Assembly: GCA_905221605.1 (NCBI GenBank)
Contig: CAJNDS010002301.1
Location: 1,684,192 to 1,748,191 of the forward strand
DNA length: 64,000 bases
Direction: 5' to 3'
Source: Symbiodinium natans
Lineage: Eukaryota; Sar; Dinophyceae; Suessiales; Symbiodiniaceae
The first letter of the stretch is position 1. Each line of letters begins with the position of its first letter. Positions 1 through 9,472 of this stretch are shown in pieces. The notes beneath the pieces were generated by a model, which was not told the DNA's origin, searched no databases, and saw only the letters and a program-made list of their open reading frames with translations. Both the position numbers and the translations under genes were made by a program.

Positions 1-88
1 ACAGGACGGTTTACAGTTCAAGTGGGGGTCTACGAGATCTACTCTTGGGATGAGAAGTACAGGAGGGTTTACAGTTCAAGTGGGGGTT
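1..88 (+). repeat. Direct repeat pair of 29 bp
   Basis: A 29-bp sequence starting ACAGGACGGTTTACAGTTCA recurs about 60 bp later with one mismatch (ACAGGAGGGTTTACAGTTCA). Between the copies is a unique segment containing GAGATCTACTC. No gene is recognisable here. The local open frames on both strands are short and show no known motif. Confidence 0.6.
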
Positions 89-160
89 TGCCGAAATTGG
101 GGACCCCGAATAAAGGCACCCCAATAAGGAGCCCAAAATACCCCCAATTTCGGAAACCGC
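84..160. mobile_element. MITE-like element, family A copy 1
   Basis: About 76 bp bounded by inverted ends: GGTTTGCCGAAATTGGGG on the left and CCCCCAATTTCGGAAACC on the right. These are reverse complements apart from one inserted base. The interior has CCCCAATAAGG motifs shared with related copies near 1.54, 3.65 and 36.57 kb. It is too short to encode a transposase, so it would be non-autonomous. No target duplication was established. Confidence 0.5.
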
Positions 161-1540
161 CAAGTGTGCAGCTCTTAGCAACACCTCGGCAAGAGCGTCC
201 TTCACGTGTGCAGGGTTCGGCTTCGTACTTGAGAGCCGCGCCGTGACACCCCTGCCCACCCTAAACCCTAAACCCCAAACCCTTCAGCCCCCGTGCAGGA
301 CCCTGAGAACAAAGACGGTCCAGTCATTGCTGCAGCAGTACAAGGCCATCTGGGTGGTTCTCTACACTAGGGTCCCTTTTTGGGATCTTTGTTTAAAGAG
401 TAAAGAGTGCCGCCTTATTCAGGGTACCCAAGACGGGCCCCTAATCTAGAGAACATGCATTTCGTTAGGCTCCCGAAACGGGCTTGCTCCGCCCAAATCA
501 GGATTTGTGTTTCCCATTACGGGTTTTCTGGGTGACTTAGTGAAACTCCTCTAGGGTCTAGGCCGCTTCTATGCAAAGGGCAGACCGGAATAAGGGTCCA
601 GGTGCGTTTATGTGGAGTTATTCTTGGGCCAATTTCTGGGACCACCACCCCTCGGGGGAACCCTAAACCCTAAGCCCTTGTAAACCTCTAAACCCTAAAC
701 CTAAACCCTAAACCCTAATGTAAACCCTAAACCCTAAACCCCTTAGCCCCTAAACCCCTAAATCCTAAACTAAATGCTTTGGGGTTGCACTTCAGCCCTT
801 GGACTCGCGGAAGGTGGGGAGTATTGGTGTACTGGCTTTGGACTGCGAAGGCCGGGTATTGAGAGCTCCCGTGGTGCCCAAGTCACCCCGGAAAACCTAA
901 ACCCTAAAACCCGAAGACCCTAAACTTTCCCATAAACCCTAACCCCCAAAACCCTAAACCCCTAAACTAAAGCCCTAAAGCCCAAAAGCCCTAAACGCTC
1001 ATAAGGCCCTGAAGCACGCAAAGGTCGAAAAATCTAAGCTTGAGCGCCACAACGCCATTTGACGTTCAATCCTACACACACCCTGAACAGGAGAGCCCCC
1101 CCCCCCCCCCCCAGACCGTATGTTTGCTGCTTTGGTTTGGGGGGAGGGTGGGGGTTAGATTCCCTTGCTTCCTTGTTCATGATCTTCCAAAGTATCCTTA
1201 AAATCAGGGAGCATTCCCTAAAATTCTACTAAGGGGCCTACTGCAAGTTCGGAAACTTTCTCTGGGACGGTTTATAGCTTCGCGAAGTGTTGCAGTTCTC
1301 CAGCAAGCAAGGCCATGGTGTGATCTCCGATTTTTGTGTCAGGGCCTCTACACCCTAAACCCTAACACCTAAACCCCTAAACCTGGTGTTCCTTCTGATC
1401 CTAAGCCCTGAACCTAGCACCCCCAAACCCTGAACCCTGAACCCTCAAGTGCACAAGGTATCTAGTTGGGGCCAAAGCACCAAAGCCCTGAACGTTAGGC
1501 TGTGGGGTTTGGGGTATATGGGGGGGGGGGGGGGGGGGGG

Positions 1541-1651
1541 GGGGGTTCCGAAAATAAGGTACCCGTAGTATAGATGATCCCTACATAGTAGGATTCTCAT
1601 ATAGCAAGGACCCCAGCAAGGTACCCCTAGTTTCGGAAACCCCCCATATGG
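1541..1651. mobile_element. MITE-like element, family A copy 2
   Basis: The left end GGTTCCGAAAATAAGGTACC and the right end GGTACCCCTAGTTTCGGAAA form imperfect inverted ends about 100 bp apart, next to a 26-base G-run. The right end continues into CCCCCCATATG, also seen in copy 3. No coding content. Confidence 0.5.
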
Positions 1652-1698
1652 GCATGTTCAGGTCAGCTTAGTTTTCCTCCTGAATCACCTCGAAACCC

Positions 1699-1792
1699 CT
1701 GGTTCTTAGTAGGGACTGAGGGAATTTCGGGCCCTACATACACCCTTTAAGGGATCATACAGGGTATCTCATTCCCCTCCTACATAAGAACC
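1699..1792. mobile_element. MITE-like element, family B copy 1
   Basis: The left end CTGGTTCTTAGTAGGGACTG and the right end CCCCTCCTACATAAGAACC are imperfect inverted repeats about 94 bp apart. The interior (GGGCCCTACATACACCCTTT, then an ATACAGGGTATC motif) matches copies at 10.2, 44.1 and 56.4 kb. Non-coding. Confidence 0.6.
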
Positions 1793-1801
1793 CTAAAAGC
1801 C

Positions 1802-1844
1802 AAACCCTAAACCCTAAACCCTAAACCCTAAACCCTAAACCCTA
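1802..1844 (-). repeat. CCCTAAA telomere-type array (about 6 units)
   Basis: Perfect CCCTAAA heptamers directly follow MITE-like copy B1. The G-rich strand is the minus strand. Confidence 0.9.
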
Positions 1845-1951
1845 CTGAGAACCAGCCAGTAAAGGCCACGACTGTTCCATTCTCCGGGGCCTCATGACGG
1901 CCTGTGAGGGTCGGCGCGAGTGGTGCCCCTGAACCCTATTTGTATTGTGCA

Positions 1952-2060
1952 GGGTTTAGGGTTTAGGGTTTAGGGTTTAGGGGTTTAGGGTTTAGGGTTT
2001 AGGGTTTAGGGTTTAGGGTTTAGGGTTTAGGGTTTAGGGTTTAGGGTTTAGGGTTTAGGG
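1952..2060 (+). repeat. TTTAGGG telomere-type array (about 15 units)
   Basis: Nearly perfect GGGTTTA repeats with one 8-base unit (GGGGTTTA) near the start. Orientation is opposite to the array at 1802-1844, only about 110 bp away. Confidence 0.95.
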
Positions 2061-2339
2061 GAAAACACGCCCTTAACTCCCATCCCCTAAACCCTCAATC
2101 CTGAGCCCTAAGCACTAAGGTTACTGGCCTGCAAGGTTTAGGGTTTAGGGTTTGGGGCTTAGGGGTTTTTGGGCAAGTGGCTTCAGAAAAGTGACTTCCG
2201 AAACTCTGGGACTCTAGGAAGAAGACCTGAGACCTCCACGACAACTCTTGTCTTAGTAGCTTAGCGTTAATCCTGATGAGATCTGAAGGTCCCGAGACCC
2301 TTAAGCCCTAAGCCCTTGAATCCCAGACCCTGAACCCTT

Positions 2340-2690
2340 GAATCCTGAACCCTGAGCCCTTGAATCCTCAACCCTGACGCCCGGAATCCTGAGCCCTTGA
2401 ACCCTTGAATCCTTGAACCCCAAACCCTACCCTAAGCCCATGAGCCCATGAATCCATGAATCCTTGAATCCATGAATCCTTGAATCCCTGAATCCCTGAA
2501 TCCAGGAATCCTTGAATCCCTGAATCCTTGAATCCCTGAATCCTTGGATCCTTGGATCCTTGAATCCTTGAACCCTTGAATCCTTGGATCCTTGAATCCC
2601 AAAACCCTAAACCCCAAACCCCAAACCCCAAACCCTAAACCCTAAACCCTAAACCATGAATCCTTGAATCCTTGAATCCTTGAATCCCAA
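2340..2690. repeat. TGAATCCT-type degenerate tandem repeat
   Basis: About 25-30 degenerate 8-9 base units based on TTGAATCC, with CATGAATC and CCTGAATC variants. A telomere-type patch (CCCAAACCC, CCCTAAACC) lies near 2600-2655. The minus-strand open frame here reads Ile-Gln-Gly-Phe-type repeats and is a by-product of the array, not a gene. Confidence 0.75.
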
Positions 2691-2766
2691 ACTGTAAGAT
2701 CCTGGCACCAGAGCCAGCTCTGCGCCTTCCTTGCGAAGCCCCCTGCACGTTTCAAAGTTCAGCAAG

Positions 2767-2857
2767 CTTTAGGCTTTAGGCTTTAGGCTTTAGGGTTTAG
2801 GGTTTAGGGTTTAGGGTTTGGGGTTTGGGGTTTGGGGTTTAGGGTTTAGGGTTAGGG
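2767..2857 (+). repeat. Block-structured heptamer array
   Basis: Three consecutive blocks: CTTTAGG units, then TTTAGGG units, then TTTGGGG units, then TTTAGGG again. Ordered variant blocks suggest local amplification of single mutated units. Confidence 0.85.
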
Positions 2858-3010
2858 AACCCTGTGTGAACACTTTTCTATAGCCTTCTTGCTGATTGCG
2901 GGCTGTTCTGGCTCACGGCAGAGACATTGCTTGTCGCACGGGTGCAGGCGGCATCCTCTTGGGCGTAGGGTTGTTTGGCTTCGGGATCGAAACCCTAAAA
3001 AAATAGAAAC

Positions 3011-3055
3011 AACCCTAAACCCTAAACCCTAAACCCTAAACCCTAAACCCTAAAC
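3011..3055 (-). repeat. CCCTAAA array (about 6 units)
   Basis: Perfect CCCTAAA units between unique scraps. CTTGCAACC and GTTGCAAG, a short inverted motif, lie just downstream. Confidence 0.9.
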
Positions 3056-3264
3056 TTGCAACCCTCCCTAGTTGCAAGTTTAAGGGCCTATCCATTCTGT
3101 TGCCGACGGCGCGCTGTCATGCTGTTGGGACTTATGTGAAGGCGTTGCCTTGTAGTGCTTCCTAAACACCCCTCCCCCTCCAGCACCACCCCCCCCCCGC
3201 CCCCCCGCCTCTCAAAAAATGAGACATGTATACTGTATACTACATTGCTCAAGTACATACAAGT

Positions 3265-3291
3265 GTATATATATATATATATATATATATG
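3265..3291. repeat. AT microsatellite
   Basis: About 13 TA dinucleotides inside an otherwise unremarkable segment. The neighbouring short open frame is low-complexity and not called as a gene. Confidence 0.85.
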
Positions 3292-3446
3292 TCTATAGAA
3301 ATACTGTATGTGACAATAAGTTGCAGATTCCCATATTCGTGGCTAATAGCCCCAAACTAAAGAGCATCTCGGTGCATTGTTTTGTTGTTGTTGTTGGGTA
3401 CTCTGGGGCCATTCCCAAGACCCAAAAGCTCAAGTTTGGGTTTAAG

Positions 3447-3510
3447 TTTTAGGGTTTAGGGTTTAGGGTTTAGGGTTTAGGGTTTAGGGTTTAGGGTTTA
3501 GGGTTTAGGG
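3447..3510 (+). repeat. TTTAGGG array (about 9 units)
   Basis: Perfect units followed by degenerate ones (GGGCTTGGTGTTTACGGTTT). Confidence 0.9.
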
Positions 3511-3651
3511 CTTGGTGTTTACGGTTTAGGCTTCAGGCTTTTGCGTTGAGAGCTCCCTTGCCCCCCTCCGTCCTTTTTGCACGGGCTTTGAGAGCAAGTG
3601 CCTCCCCGCCCATCCTCCCAGCGTCTGCTGGCTTTCGGGCTAGGAATCCAG

Positions 3652-3760
3652 ACATATGGGACTTTACGAAAATAGGGGAGCCCGAATATAGACCCCCAAA
3701 GATTCCTTTAGAACTACGACCCCAATAAGGTACCCCGAGTTCCGGAAACCCCCCATATAC
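3652..3760. mobile_element. MITE-like element, family A copy 3
   Basis: The right end reads CCCCAATAAGGTACCCCGAG, then TTCCGGAAACCCCCCATAT, matching the right end of copy 2. The left end (CATATGGGACTTTACGAAAA) is a weak inverted partner. Both outer edges carry CATATG or ATATAC. Non-coding. Confidence 0.45.
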
Positions 3761-3964
3761 GCAGCTCATGACTCCCGCAAGATCCACCTAAGAACCCCCC
3801 AAAGCTTAAACCCAAAAGCTCTAACCCCCGAACCCCACTGACAGCCGCTTTTCGGACCATGCGATGGGTTTTTTTGTTTTCAACAAATCGTTGAAATGGA
3901 GCATTCTTGAAGAATAAGGGCTTAAGGCTTATTGGGGTATGGTATCTTAAGCTGTTGGGTTGCT

Positions 3965-4058
3965 TCTTCGGATGTTCCCCCTCATACTAGCAGTCCTCCA
4001 TGGGGATTCTAGTAGAACCCCTAGTAAGGACTGTTAGTCTGTCGGAGGGTTGGTTCTT
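3965..4058. mobile_element. MITE-like element, family D copy 1
   Basis: It begins GGATGTTCCCCCTCATACTA and has an internal GCAGTCCTCC, and GGACTGTTAGTCTG on the right side. The left end is shared with segments at 45.8 and 58.1 kb. Ends are degenerate and no target duplication was found. Confidence 0.35.
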
Positions 4059-4170
4059 CTAAGGTGTGGCAAAGAATAAAACTGAGTAGTAAGGTAGGTA
4101 ACCTTAACCTTTTTGGGGTAGTAGAATCCCTTACAATCTCAAAGGTTAACCTTTAGTTCCCCTAGGATAC

Positions 4171-4212
4171 TGGACCCTAAACCCTAAACCCTAAACCCTA
4201 AACCCTAAACCC
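4171..4212 (-). repeat. CCCTAAA array (6 units)
   Basis: Perfect array between a unique segment on the left and an exon-like scrap beginning GAAGGTCAGATAAGGACACT on the right. Confidence 0.9.
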
Positions 4213-4266
4213 GAAGGTCAGATAAGGACACTGGACAACGAAGAAAACCGCAAGAGGCACCCGATC

Positions 4267-4334
4267 ATGGCGGCGGTCGCGGACCCTGCGGAGTGCAGGC
4301 CTGGATGTCAAGTCTGCGCGATGCGCGATGTGAA
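4267..4334 (+). pseudogene. Exon-like coding scrap between heptamer arrays
   Basis: An ATG-started frame of about 22 codons (ATGGCGGCGGTCGCGGACCC) is GC-rich with strong third-position G/C bias and four cysteines (ECRPGCQVC...). It runs directly into CCCTAAA repeats, where it loses coding character. I do not recognise the protein. It may be a displaced fragment of a gene, but the length is too short to be sure. Confidence 0.3.
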
Positions 4335-4340
4335 CCCCGA

Positions 4341-4377
4341 AACCCTAAACCCTAAACCCTAAACCCTAAACCCTAAA
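4341..4377 (-). repeat. CCCTAAA array (5 units)
   Basis: Perfect units immediately downstream of an exon-like scrap. Confidence 0.9.
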
Positions 4378-4522
4378 ACCAATAAACCCTGAACAGGGGC
4401 GTTTAGGGTGTTTAGGTTTTGTTTTGGGGTTTCGTGTTTTACCCTCGGATGTTCCCTTTTGGAGAGAGAAGAGGATCTCAGCTTCGATTGTTTTGGAGAG
4501 CTTAAAGGGCAACCTTTGTTGT

Positions 4523-4565
4523 TTAGGGTTTAGGGTTTAGGGTTTAGAGTTTAGGGTTTAGGGTT
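4523..4565 (+). repeat. TTTAGGG array (6 units)
   Basis: Contains one TTTAGAG variant. Orientation is opposite to the array 150 bp upstream. Confidence 0.9.
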
Positions 4566-4841
4566 GGAACCACACCCGGGATCATCCGGCTCGCGGAGTC
4601 CAGCCTGGAGATTTTCCTCTGACTGACTAGCTTGGCTTTCTCTTTCTCTTTCTCTGTCTCTTTCTCTTTCTCTTTGGTTTTGTTACCTCCTCTGTGTTGA
4701 AAACTACCCTCTACACATACATGGAACGAAGCACCGACGCATAGCCAGACTCCACACGCACATACAACTACAGGGCCCTTTCAATTAATCACCACAATCC
4801 ACCCGAGGTGATCTAAGCCCCAAACCCTAAACCCTAAACCC

Positions 4842-4965
4842 TTCAAAAGCCGCTGCCCGAACTTCCTCCTCGTTTTGGCCTCGGTGTCAGGGAATGGCAG
4901 GATGTTCTTCGAATCTCCGAGGAGCTCCGTGCCAGCGTCAGCCCATTCCTCAGCTCGTTCAGGGT
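4842..4965 (-). pseudogene. Exon-like coding scrap, minus strand
   Basis: On the minus strand about 40 codons read as ordinary charged protein (EEWADAGTELLGDSKN, then FPDTEAKTRRKFGQRLLK). The scrap lies between heptamer sequence on both sides (CCCTAAACCC below, CAGGGTTTAGGG above). The open frame extends through the repeats only because these tracts are degenerate. The family is not recognised. Most likely a displaced exon fragment. Confidence 0.35.
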
Positions 4966-5730
4966 TTAGGGTTACGGGTTTAGGGTCTAGGGTTGGTAGC
5001 GTCAGGCTCCGAGAAGTGACTGAAAAGGTGCACGACAAGAGCGAACGGCCGAAATCCAGCAACCTCGGACCCGGGTTAAGTTGCGAGGCTTCGCATGTAG
5101 CACTAGTGCTTCGAGTTGAGTTTCCCTGGAATGTCTGCCGATGGTTGGGTCCGAGACCTGCCGCTTCCTGCACCAAGGCAAACTTCAATCGAAGCTGGCG
5201 TCTGAGAGGCTCTCCCCCGCGGCTTTGCAACAGGATGTTGTTGACCCTAAGGGCCCATGTACCCGTGTGGCCATGTACTTGGGCCTTAAAAGGTGCCTTA
5301 GGGTCCAGGTATATACTATGTAGGTACATGGACCCTTCGGGAGACATAGCCTAGGATCAGCATCGTTCATCATCATCGAACATTCTCTGCCTGCCAGGAC
5401 CCTCCTCGCCGCAGACCGAGCGGCTGCGGCTGCCGACCGACACGCGGCTGCGGCCGATCGTGCCGGCGCCGCATTGGCTTGGGTTGACTGCTTAATATAT
5501 AGAGGTCGGATTAATAAAGACTGCTAGTAATCCCTTATGGTCCCTATATAAAGATACTTTAAGAACTCCCAAAACCCTGTTCTAATCATTTAGGCCGCTT
5601 CGGGGAATCAGGGCTTGAGGCTCAGAGAACTGACATACGCTTCGTCGCGATTGAAGTTGTTATCATGAAGATGCGAGAAGAGCAGCCCCCGATGAACCCG
5701 GGCCCTGGACCCCTTTCTCCTGGGGATATC
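4966..5730. other. Unique segment, no recognisable gene
   Basis: Mixed unique sequence. Around 5398-5490 an alanine/arginine-rich frame with an internal near-repeat (GCGGCTGCGGCTGCCGACCG, then GCGGCTGCGGCCGATCG) looks coding but is short and ends in an AT-rich stretch. No domain could be assigned. Confidence 0.4.
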
Positions 5731-5764
5731 CTAAACCCTAAACCCTAAACCCTAAACCCTAAAC
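5731..5764 (-). repeat. CCCTAAA array (5 units)
   Basis: Perfect units following CTGGGGATATC. Confidence 0.9.
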
Positions 5765-5868
5765 TGCCCCTTTACAGTCTTTTTACCGAAGCTTCCTGGA
5801 TGGCCCAGGAGAGAATGCGGAGCGTTTGGCTCGGGCCTCGAATCTGCGGTTCTGTGGCAGAATTTTCA

Positions 5869-5985
5869 CCCTAAACCCTAAACCCTAAACCCTAAACCCT
5901 AAACCCTAAACCCTAAACCCTAAACCCTAAACCCTAAACCCTAAACCCTAAACCCTAAACCCTAAACCCTAAACCCCAAACCATC
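5869..5985 (-). repeat. CCCTAAA array (about 16 units)
   Basis: Long perfect array ending in one CCCCAAA unit. Flanks are unique on both sides. Confidence 0.95.
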
Positions 5986-6383
5986 CTTGGTCATAGAACC
6001 TCAAGATCGGCAGAATCATGACCATGCTAGCGCAACAGCAGACATTAGCTCTGAAAGAAGGACCTGTTCTTTAGACAGGGAGGGTCGGCGCTATGTGCCA
6101 AGGGCTGCTGAGTAGGCAGACTTTTTTTCGTCTTGAGGTGCAGCCAAGCACACCTGCAAACCCCTCACCGTAAACCCAAAAGCCCAACCAACCCTCAACC
6201 CTAAACCCTAAACCCAACCAACCCTACACCGCAAACCCCTGAGGTCCGCGTTATCTCCGCGACCGTCGAGCGGTGGTGTCCAAGAGGCTTGGAGTTCTCA
6301 AAATCGACTTCCTTGATCCCTTCAGCCTTCTCTTCCGCCCTCCGAATCTCAACCCACAGAGCCAAGGTCCAAGCACCCTAAAT

Positions 6384-6547
6384 CCTTAAGGCATAAACCC
6401 ACCGAGAATTCTTAAGCCATAAGCCCAGAGAGAACTCTTAAGCCATAAACCCGCAGAGAATTCTTAAGCCAGAAAATTGCAGAGAATCCTTAAGCCATAA
6501 AATTACAGAGAATTCTTAAGCCATAAACCCACAGAGAATTCTAAGCC
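6384..6547. repeat. Tandem repeat, about 32-bp unit, 5-6 copies
   Basis: Units of the form TTAAGCCATAAACCCACAGA, then GAATTC. Between copies the CCC changes to AAT/TTA forms, and GAATTC to GAACTC or GAATCC. It lies directly upstream of the long heptamer array at 6553. Confidence 0.8.
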
Positions 6548-6552
6548 GTACA

Positions 6553-6667
6553 CCCCCCTAAACCCTAAACCCTAAACCCTAAACCCTAAACCCTAAACCC
6601 TAAACCCTAAACCCTAAACCCTAAACCCGAACCCCTAAACCCTAAACCCTAAACCCTAAACCCTAAA
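6553..6667 (-). repeat. CCCTAAA array (about 16 units)
   Basis: Long array with one internal CCCGAACCCC irregularity near 6626. Confidence 0.95.
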
Positions 6668-6773
6668 CAGAGGGAGGGGTTGTGAGGGCTTCGGCGGTCG
6701 AGGGTTTGCAGCCAGGGTCGAGGCATCCTGGGTGAGGGGCTTAAGTCGCATGTGAAAATCTTCCCGTTAAGGG

Positions 6774-6882
6774 CTTAGGGTTTAGGGTTTAGGGTTTAGG
6801 GTTTAGGGTTTAGGGTTTAGGGTTTAGGGTTTAGGGTTTAGGGTTTAGGGTTTAGGGTTTAGGGTTTAGGGTTTAGGGTTTA
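6774..6882 (+). repeat. TTTAGGG array (about 15 units)
   Basis: Perfect array in opposite orientation to the array 100 bp upstream, so the two arrays converge with their C-rich ends outward. It ends in a C-run (6884-6897). Confidence 0.95.
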
Positions 6883-7003
6883 GCCCCCCCCCCCCCCACC
6901 CAACCCCAGACCTTAAACTAAACCCATGCCCGAACCTACGCCCTAAACACTTCCCCAGCAGCCAAAAGATGCCAAAAGAGTCTGCTGACCTTTATGGGTC
7001 CTT

Positions 7004-7402
7004 AGGGTTTAGGGTTTAGGGTTTAGGGTTTTTCAGGCTCCAGAAATGCTTATATGTGTGGCTGTTGGGGCCCAAACCCTGTAAACCATAAGAGGCGTAA
7101 ACCCAAAACCCTCCAAACCCCAAGCCCTTGTCTATACTCAGGGCTTAGGATTCAGGGTTTAGGGTTTAGGGTTTAGGGTTTAGGGTTTAGGGTTTAGGAC
7201 TTAGGGTTTAGGGTTTAGGGTTTAGGGCTTCTGGGGCTCCTTTGAGCCGGAGGGGGCTCGAAGCGCCCAAGTGCAGGTGCCGAGGCCGACAAAGCTGCGC
7301 CCGACTTCGCCGCCGAGGCCAGGGACTGAGGCTTTACGAGTCTAGGAGCAATCAGAGTTTAGGGTTTAGGTTTTAGGGTTTAGGGTTTAGGGTTTAGGGT
7401 GT
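7004..7402 (+). repeat. Cluster of short TTTAGGG arrays
   Basis: Arrays at about 7004-7030, 7156-7230 and 7362-7400 separated by short unique pieces. The piece at 7240-7330 (GCTCGAAGCGCCCAAGTGCA) is GC-rich and coding-like but unassigned. The last array forms the left border of the 1.37-kb tandem duplication. Confidence 0.8.
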
Positions 7403-7462
7403 TCAAACCTGAGGCCTAAACCCGAAACCCTATATTTAAGCCTTAAAGAATATGCAGGGTTG

Positions 7463-7789
7463 ATGGCTTTGGGAGGTCAAAGCGCCTGTTCCTTAATCCT
7501 CGACAGGCTCCATAAGGGGTTTGTAGATTTTGTGGCGTGGCTGAGGGTTTATGAGCTTAGTATCGTATGCTACAGGGATGAGACAATGAACGGCGCCACT
7601 TGCTTGTCATTGTGGTTGTTTCTTCATCTGCGCACAGACTGCTCAATCGTATCTGTGATTGCAAGCACCGGCTTTGCCCCTTACACAAGTCCAGGTCACC
7701 GATTCCCCATCCGCAGCAGCACTTCCGCCTCAAGTCACAGGGGGATGCAGACCTCGGCAGACCCCAAGACTCCAACTCATCCCATTTGA
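7463..7789 (+). CDS. Hypothetical protein, duplicated (copy 1, 108 aa)
   Basis: An ATG-started frame with core text HKGFVDFVAWLRVYELSIVC, CYRDETMNGATCLSLWLF and LHLRTDCSIVSVIASTGF. About 60 residues are nearly identical in the copy at 8830-9051, with changes such as AWL to SWL and DCS to DCA. The hydrophobic part around residues 44-67 could be a membrane segment. The C-terminal 40 residues are not shared with copy 2, which stops early, so the conserved part may be an exon. It ends one base beyond the ATG of the next ORF at 7789. No family recognised; coding status is uncertain. Confidence 0.35.
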   Translation: MALGGQSACSLILDRLHKGFVDFVAWLRVYELSIVCYRDETMNGATCLSLWLFLHLRTDCSIVSVIASTGFAPYTSPGHRFPIRSSTSASSHRGMQTSADPKTPTHPI

Positions 7790-8145
7790 TGGCGACGTCG
7801 CGGCAGCAGTTGCTGGAATTCCGGCCATGCCTTCTCCTTGGAGCATTGGTGTTCTTCATCATGTTCTGCGCGGGCATCGTTCAACACGATGACAGCAAGT
7901 TCGTCCCGACACTTTCATCCGGAATCCTCTTTGTTGCTCTTGTGGGGCTGGCATCCGGCTACTGTACGGAGGCTTGGTGTTGCATGCTCACCGTCGGAGC
8001 TGCAGTTGCCGGAGAATCTCTTGTCGAGGAGGAGGAGGAGGAGGAGTGTAAGCACTGTTACATGCCGGAAAGGAAGTGCATTTGCTTTGATCCTTGTGAG
8101 GGGGGATGTGGCGAGAATCTCAAAGACTGCAAGTGCGGAAAATGA
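7789..8145 (+). CDS. Small membrane/cysteine-rich protein, copy 1 (118 aa)
   Basis: The ATG at 7789 is chosen because copy 2 has the same start (MATSRQQ); the frame stays open upstream without similarity to protein families. Residues 13-31 and 45-75 are hydrophobic and could be two membrane segments. A Glu run follows at about residues 80-86. The tail is cysteine-rich, with CKHC (87-90), CIC (97-99), CEGGC (103-107) and CKC (114-116), a plausible metal-binding or disulfide-rich tail. It has 13 cysteines in all. No family could be assigned; the function is unknown. Conservation of the tail frame in copy 2 despite indels supports it being real. Confidence 0.5.
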   Translation: MATSRQQLLEFRPCLLLGALVFFIMFCAGIVQHDDSKFVPTLSSGILFVALVGLASGYCTEAWCCMLTVGAAVAGESLVEEEEEEECKHCYMPERKCICFDPCEGGCGENLKDCKCGK

Positions 8146-8829
8146 GCCCGCAGTACCGAGCTCGCCGGTCACTCCTCCTTAATTGGTCCTGAAGTTAAGG
8201 TCTTTGAGCTTTCAGATTTCGTTAACCTTGGATGTCTGCAGCTATGAGCGAGCGAACCACCATAGCTGCCGTAGCTGTAACGATGCACCGCCGGCGAAAG
8301 GCTGGACGGTTGTCAGCAATGTGTTGGCTCCTGCACGCACGCTTCATCTTTTGGTAGCTGAGTCGTACCCTTTTGCCCTTTCTGGGTTCTGGGTTTCCTT
8401 ACCAAAAAGAAGTAAAACCAACCGCAAACGGGCACCCTTATCTACCAAGATCTAGGCTTCGTGCCTGGGATCTGAGCGCCTTTGGAGGTGCTTTGTGCGG
8501 CAGACAGCAGTGCCACCGAGAGATAAAGATCCGGATGTGTCGTTGAGCAGTACCAGCACCCAGAGTAGACTGTTATTCCTTGTTTTTTTACGGTGTAGGT
8601 TCCCTTGAACGCCCCTTTAAACCAAAAAAGGGCACCCTTTATTGATCCTTTTGATTCCTTGGCTACTCTGGAGTCTAGACTACATGTTGCCTTCAAGGAG
8701 GGTTTAGGGCTTTAGGGAGTCTAGAGTTTCGATGGTCTAGGAGGGTTTAGGGTTTAGGGTTTAGGGTGTTCAAACCTGAGCCCTAAACCCGAAACCCTAT
8801 GTTTCAGCCTTAAAGAATACGCTGGGTTG

Positions 8830-9051
8830 ATGGCTTTGGGAGGTCAAAGCACCTGCACCTCAACCCTCGTCAGGCTCCATAAGGGGTTTGTAGATTTTGT
8901 GTCCTGGTTGAGGGTTTATGAGCTTAGTATCGTATGCTACAGGGATGAGACAATGAACGGCGCCACTTGCTTGTCATTGTGGTTGTTTCTTCACCTGCGC
9001 ACAGACTGCGCAATCGTATCTGTGATTGCAAGCACCGGCTTTACCCCTTAG
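8830..9051 (+). CDS. Hypothetical protein, duplicated (copy 2, 73 aa)
   Basis: Counterpart of the 7463 ORF. It keeps the block from HKGFVDFV to VIASTGF, then ends at a TAG created within CCTTAGACCCTTAGACAAG, where copy 1 reads on. The early stop means that the last 35 residues of copy 1 are not conserved, either because the true exon ends earlier or because copy 2 is degrading. Function unknown. Confidence 0.3.
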   Translation: MALGGQSTCTSTLVRLHKGFVDFVSWLRVYELSIVCYRDETMNGATCLSLWLFLHLRTDCAIVSVIASTGFTP

Positions 9052-9163
9052 ACCCTTAGACAAGTCCAGATCACCGATTCCCCACCCGCAGCAGCAGTTC
9101 CGCCGCAAGTCACAGGGGGACGCAGACCTCGGCAGACCCCACGACTCCAACTCATCTCATTTG

Positions 9164-9472
9164 ATGGCGACGTCGCGGCAGCAGGAGACATTTCGGCTAT
9201 GCACTGGTCTTCTTGGAGCATTTGTGTTTTTCATGATGTTCTTGGTGGGCATCGAGCAACACTATGACAGCAAAGGCATCTTGACACTTTCACGCGGAAT
9301 CCTCTTTGTTGCCTTTTGGCTGTGGTGTTGCATGCTCGCAGTCGGAGTTACAGTTGCTAGAGAATCTCTTGTCGAGGAGGAGGAGGAGGGAGTGGTACTG
9401 CTACATGCCGGCAAACATCCTTGTGAGGGGGGATGTGGCGCGAATCTCAAAGACTGCAAGTGCCCAACGTGA
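9164..9472 (+). CDS. Small membrane/cysteine-rich protein, copy 2 (102 aa)
   Basis: Starts MATSRQQ like copy 1, with similar hydrophobic segments at about residues 13-30 and 46-66 and a Glu run. After the Glu run the frame differs (VVLLHAGKHP), so CKHC and CIC are lost. It then returns to the original frame for CEGGCGANLKDCKC and stops. The local shift between compensating indels, with the tail restored, suggests that the C-terminal motif is what is retained. Family unknown. Confidence 0.45.
   Translation: MATSRQQETFRLCTGLLGAFVFFMMFLVGIEQHYDSKGILTLSRGILFVAFWLWCCMLAVGVTVARESLVEEEEEGVVLLHAGKHPCEGGCGANLKDCKCPT

Larger units (their letters stand above)
161..1796. other. Gene-free mosaic with degenerate heptamer tracts
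   Basis: Short CCCTAAA-type tracts (around 260-285, 660-765, 895-1000, 1350-1445) alternate with 60-250 bp unique scraps. A C-run lies near 1095-1112 and a G-run near 1520-1545. No ORF has recognisable domain content, and those present usually end where they meet a heptamer tract. Confidence 0.6.
7393..8745 (+). repeat. Tandem duplication, copy 1 (about 1.37 kb)
   Basis: Copy 1 of a direct tandem duplication. Shared landmarks are GTTCAAACCTGAG (7401 and 8768), TTGATGGCTTTGGGAGGTCA, and the end block GGGCTTTAGGGAGT. The offset is 1367 bp at the left end and 1373 bp at the right end, with one large indel between. Each copy is bordered by TTTAGGG sequence. Confidence 0.9.

Noticed and set aside
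4781-5347. A 188-codon minus-strand gene
   Set aside because: The frame passes through heptamer words and mixes unrelated scraps. Only the 4842-4965 part looks coding.
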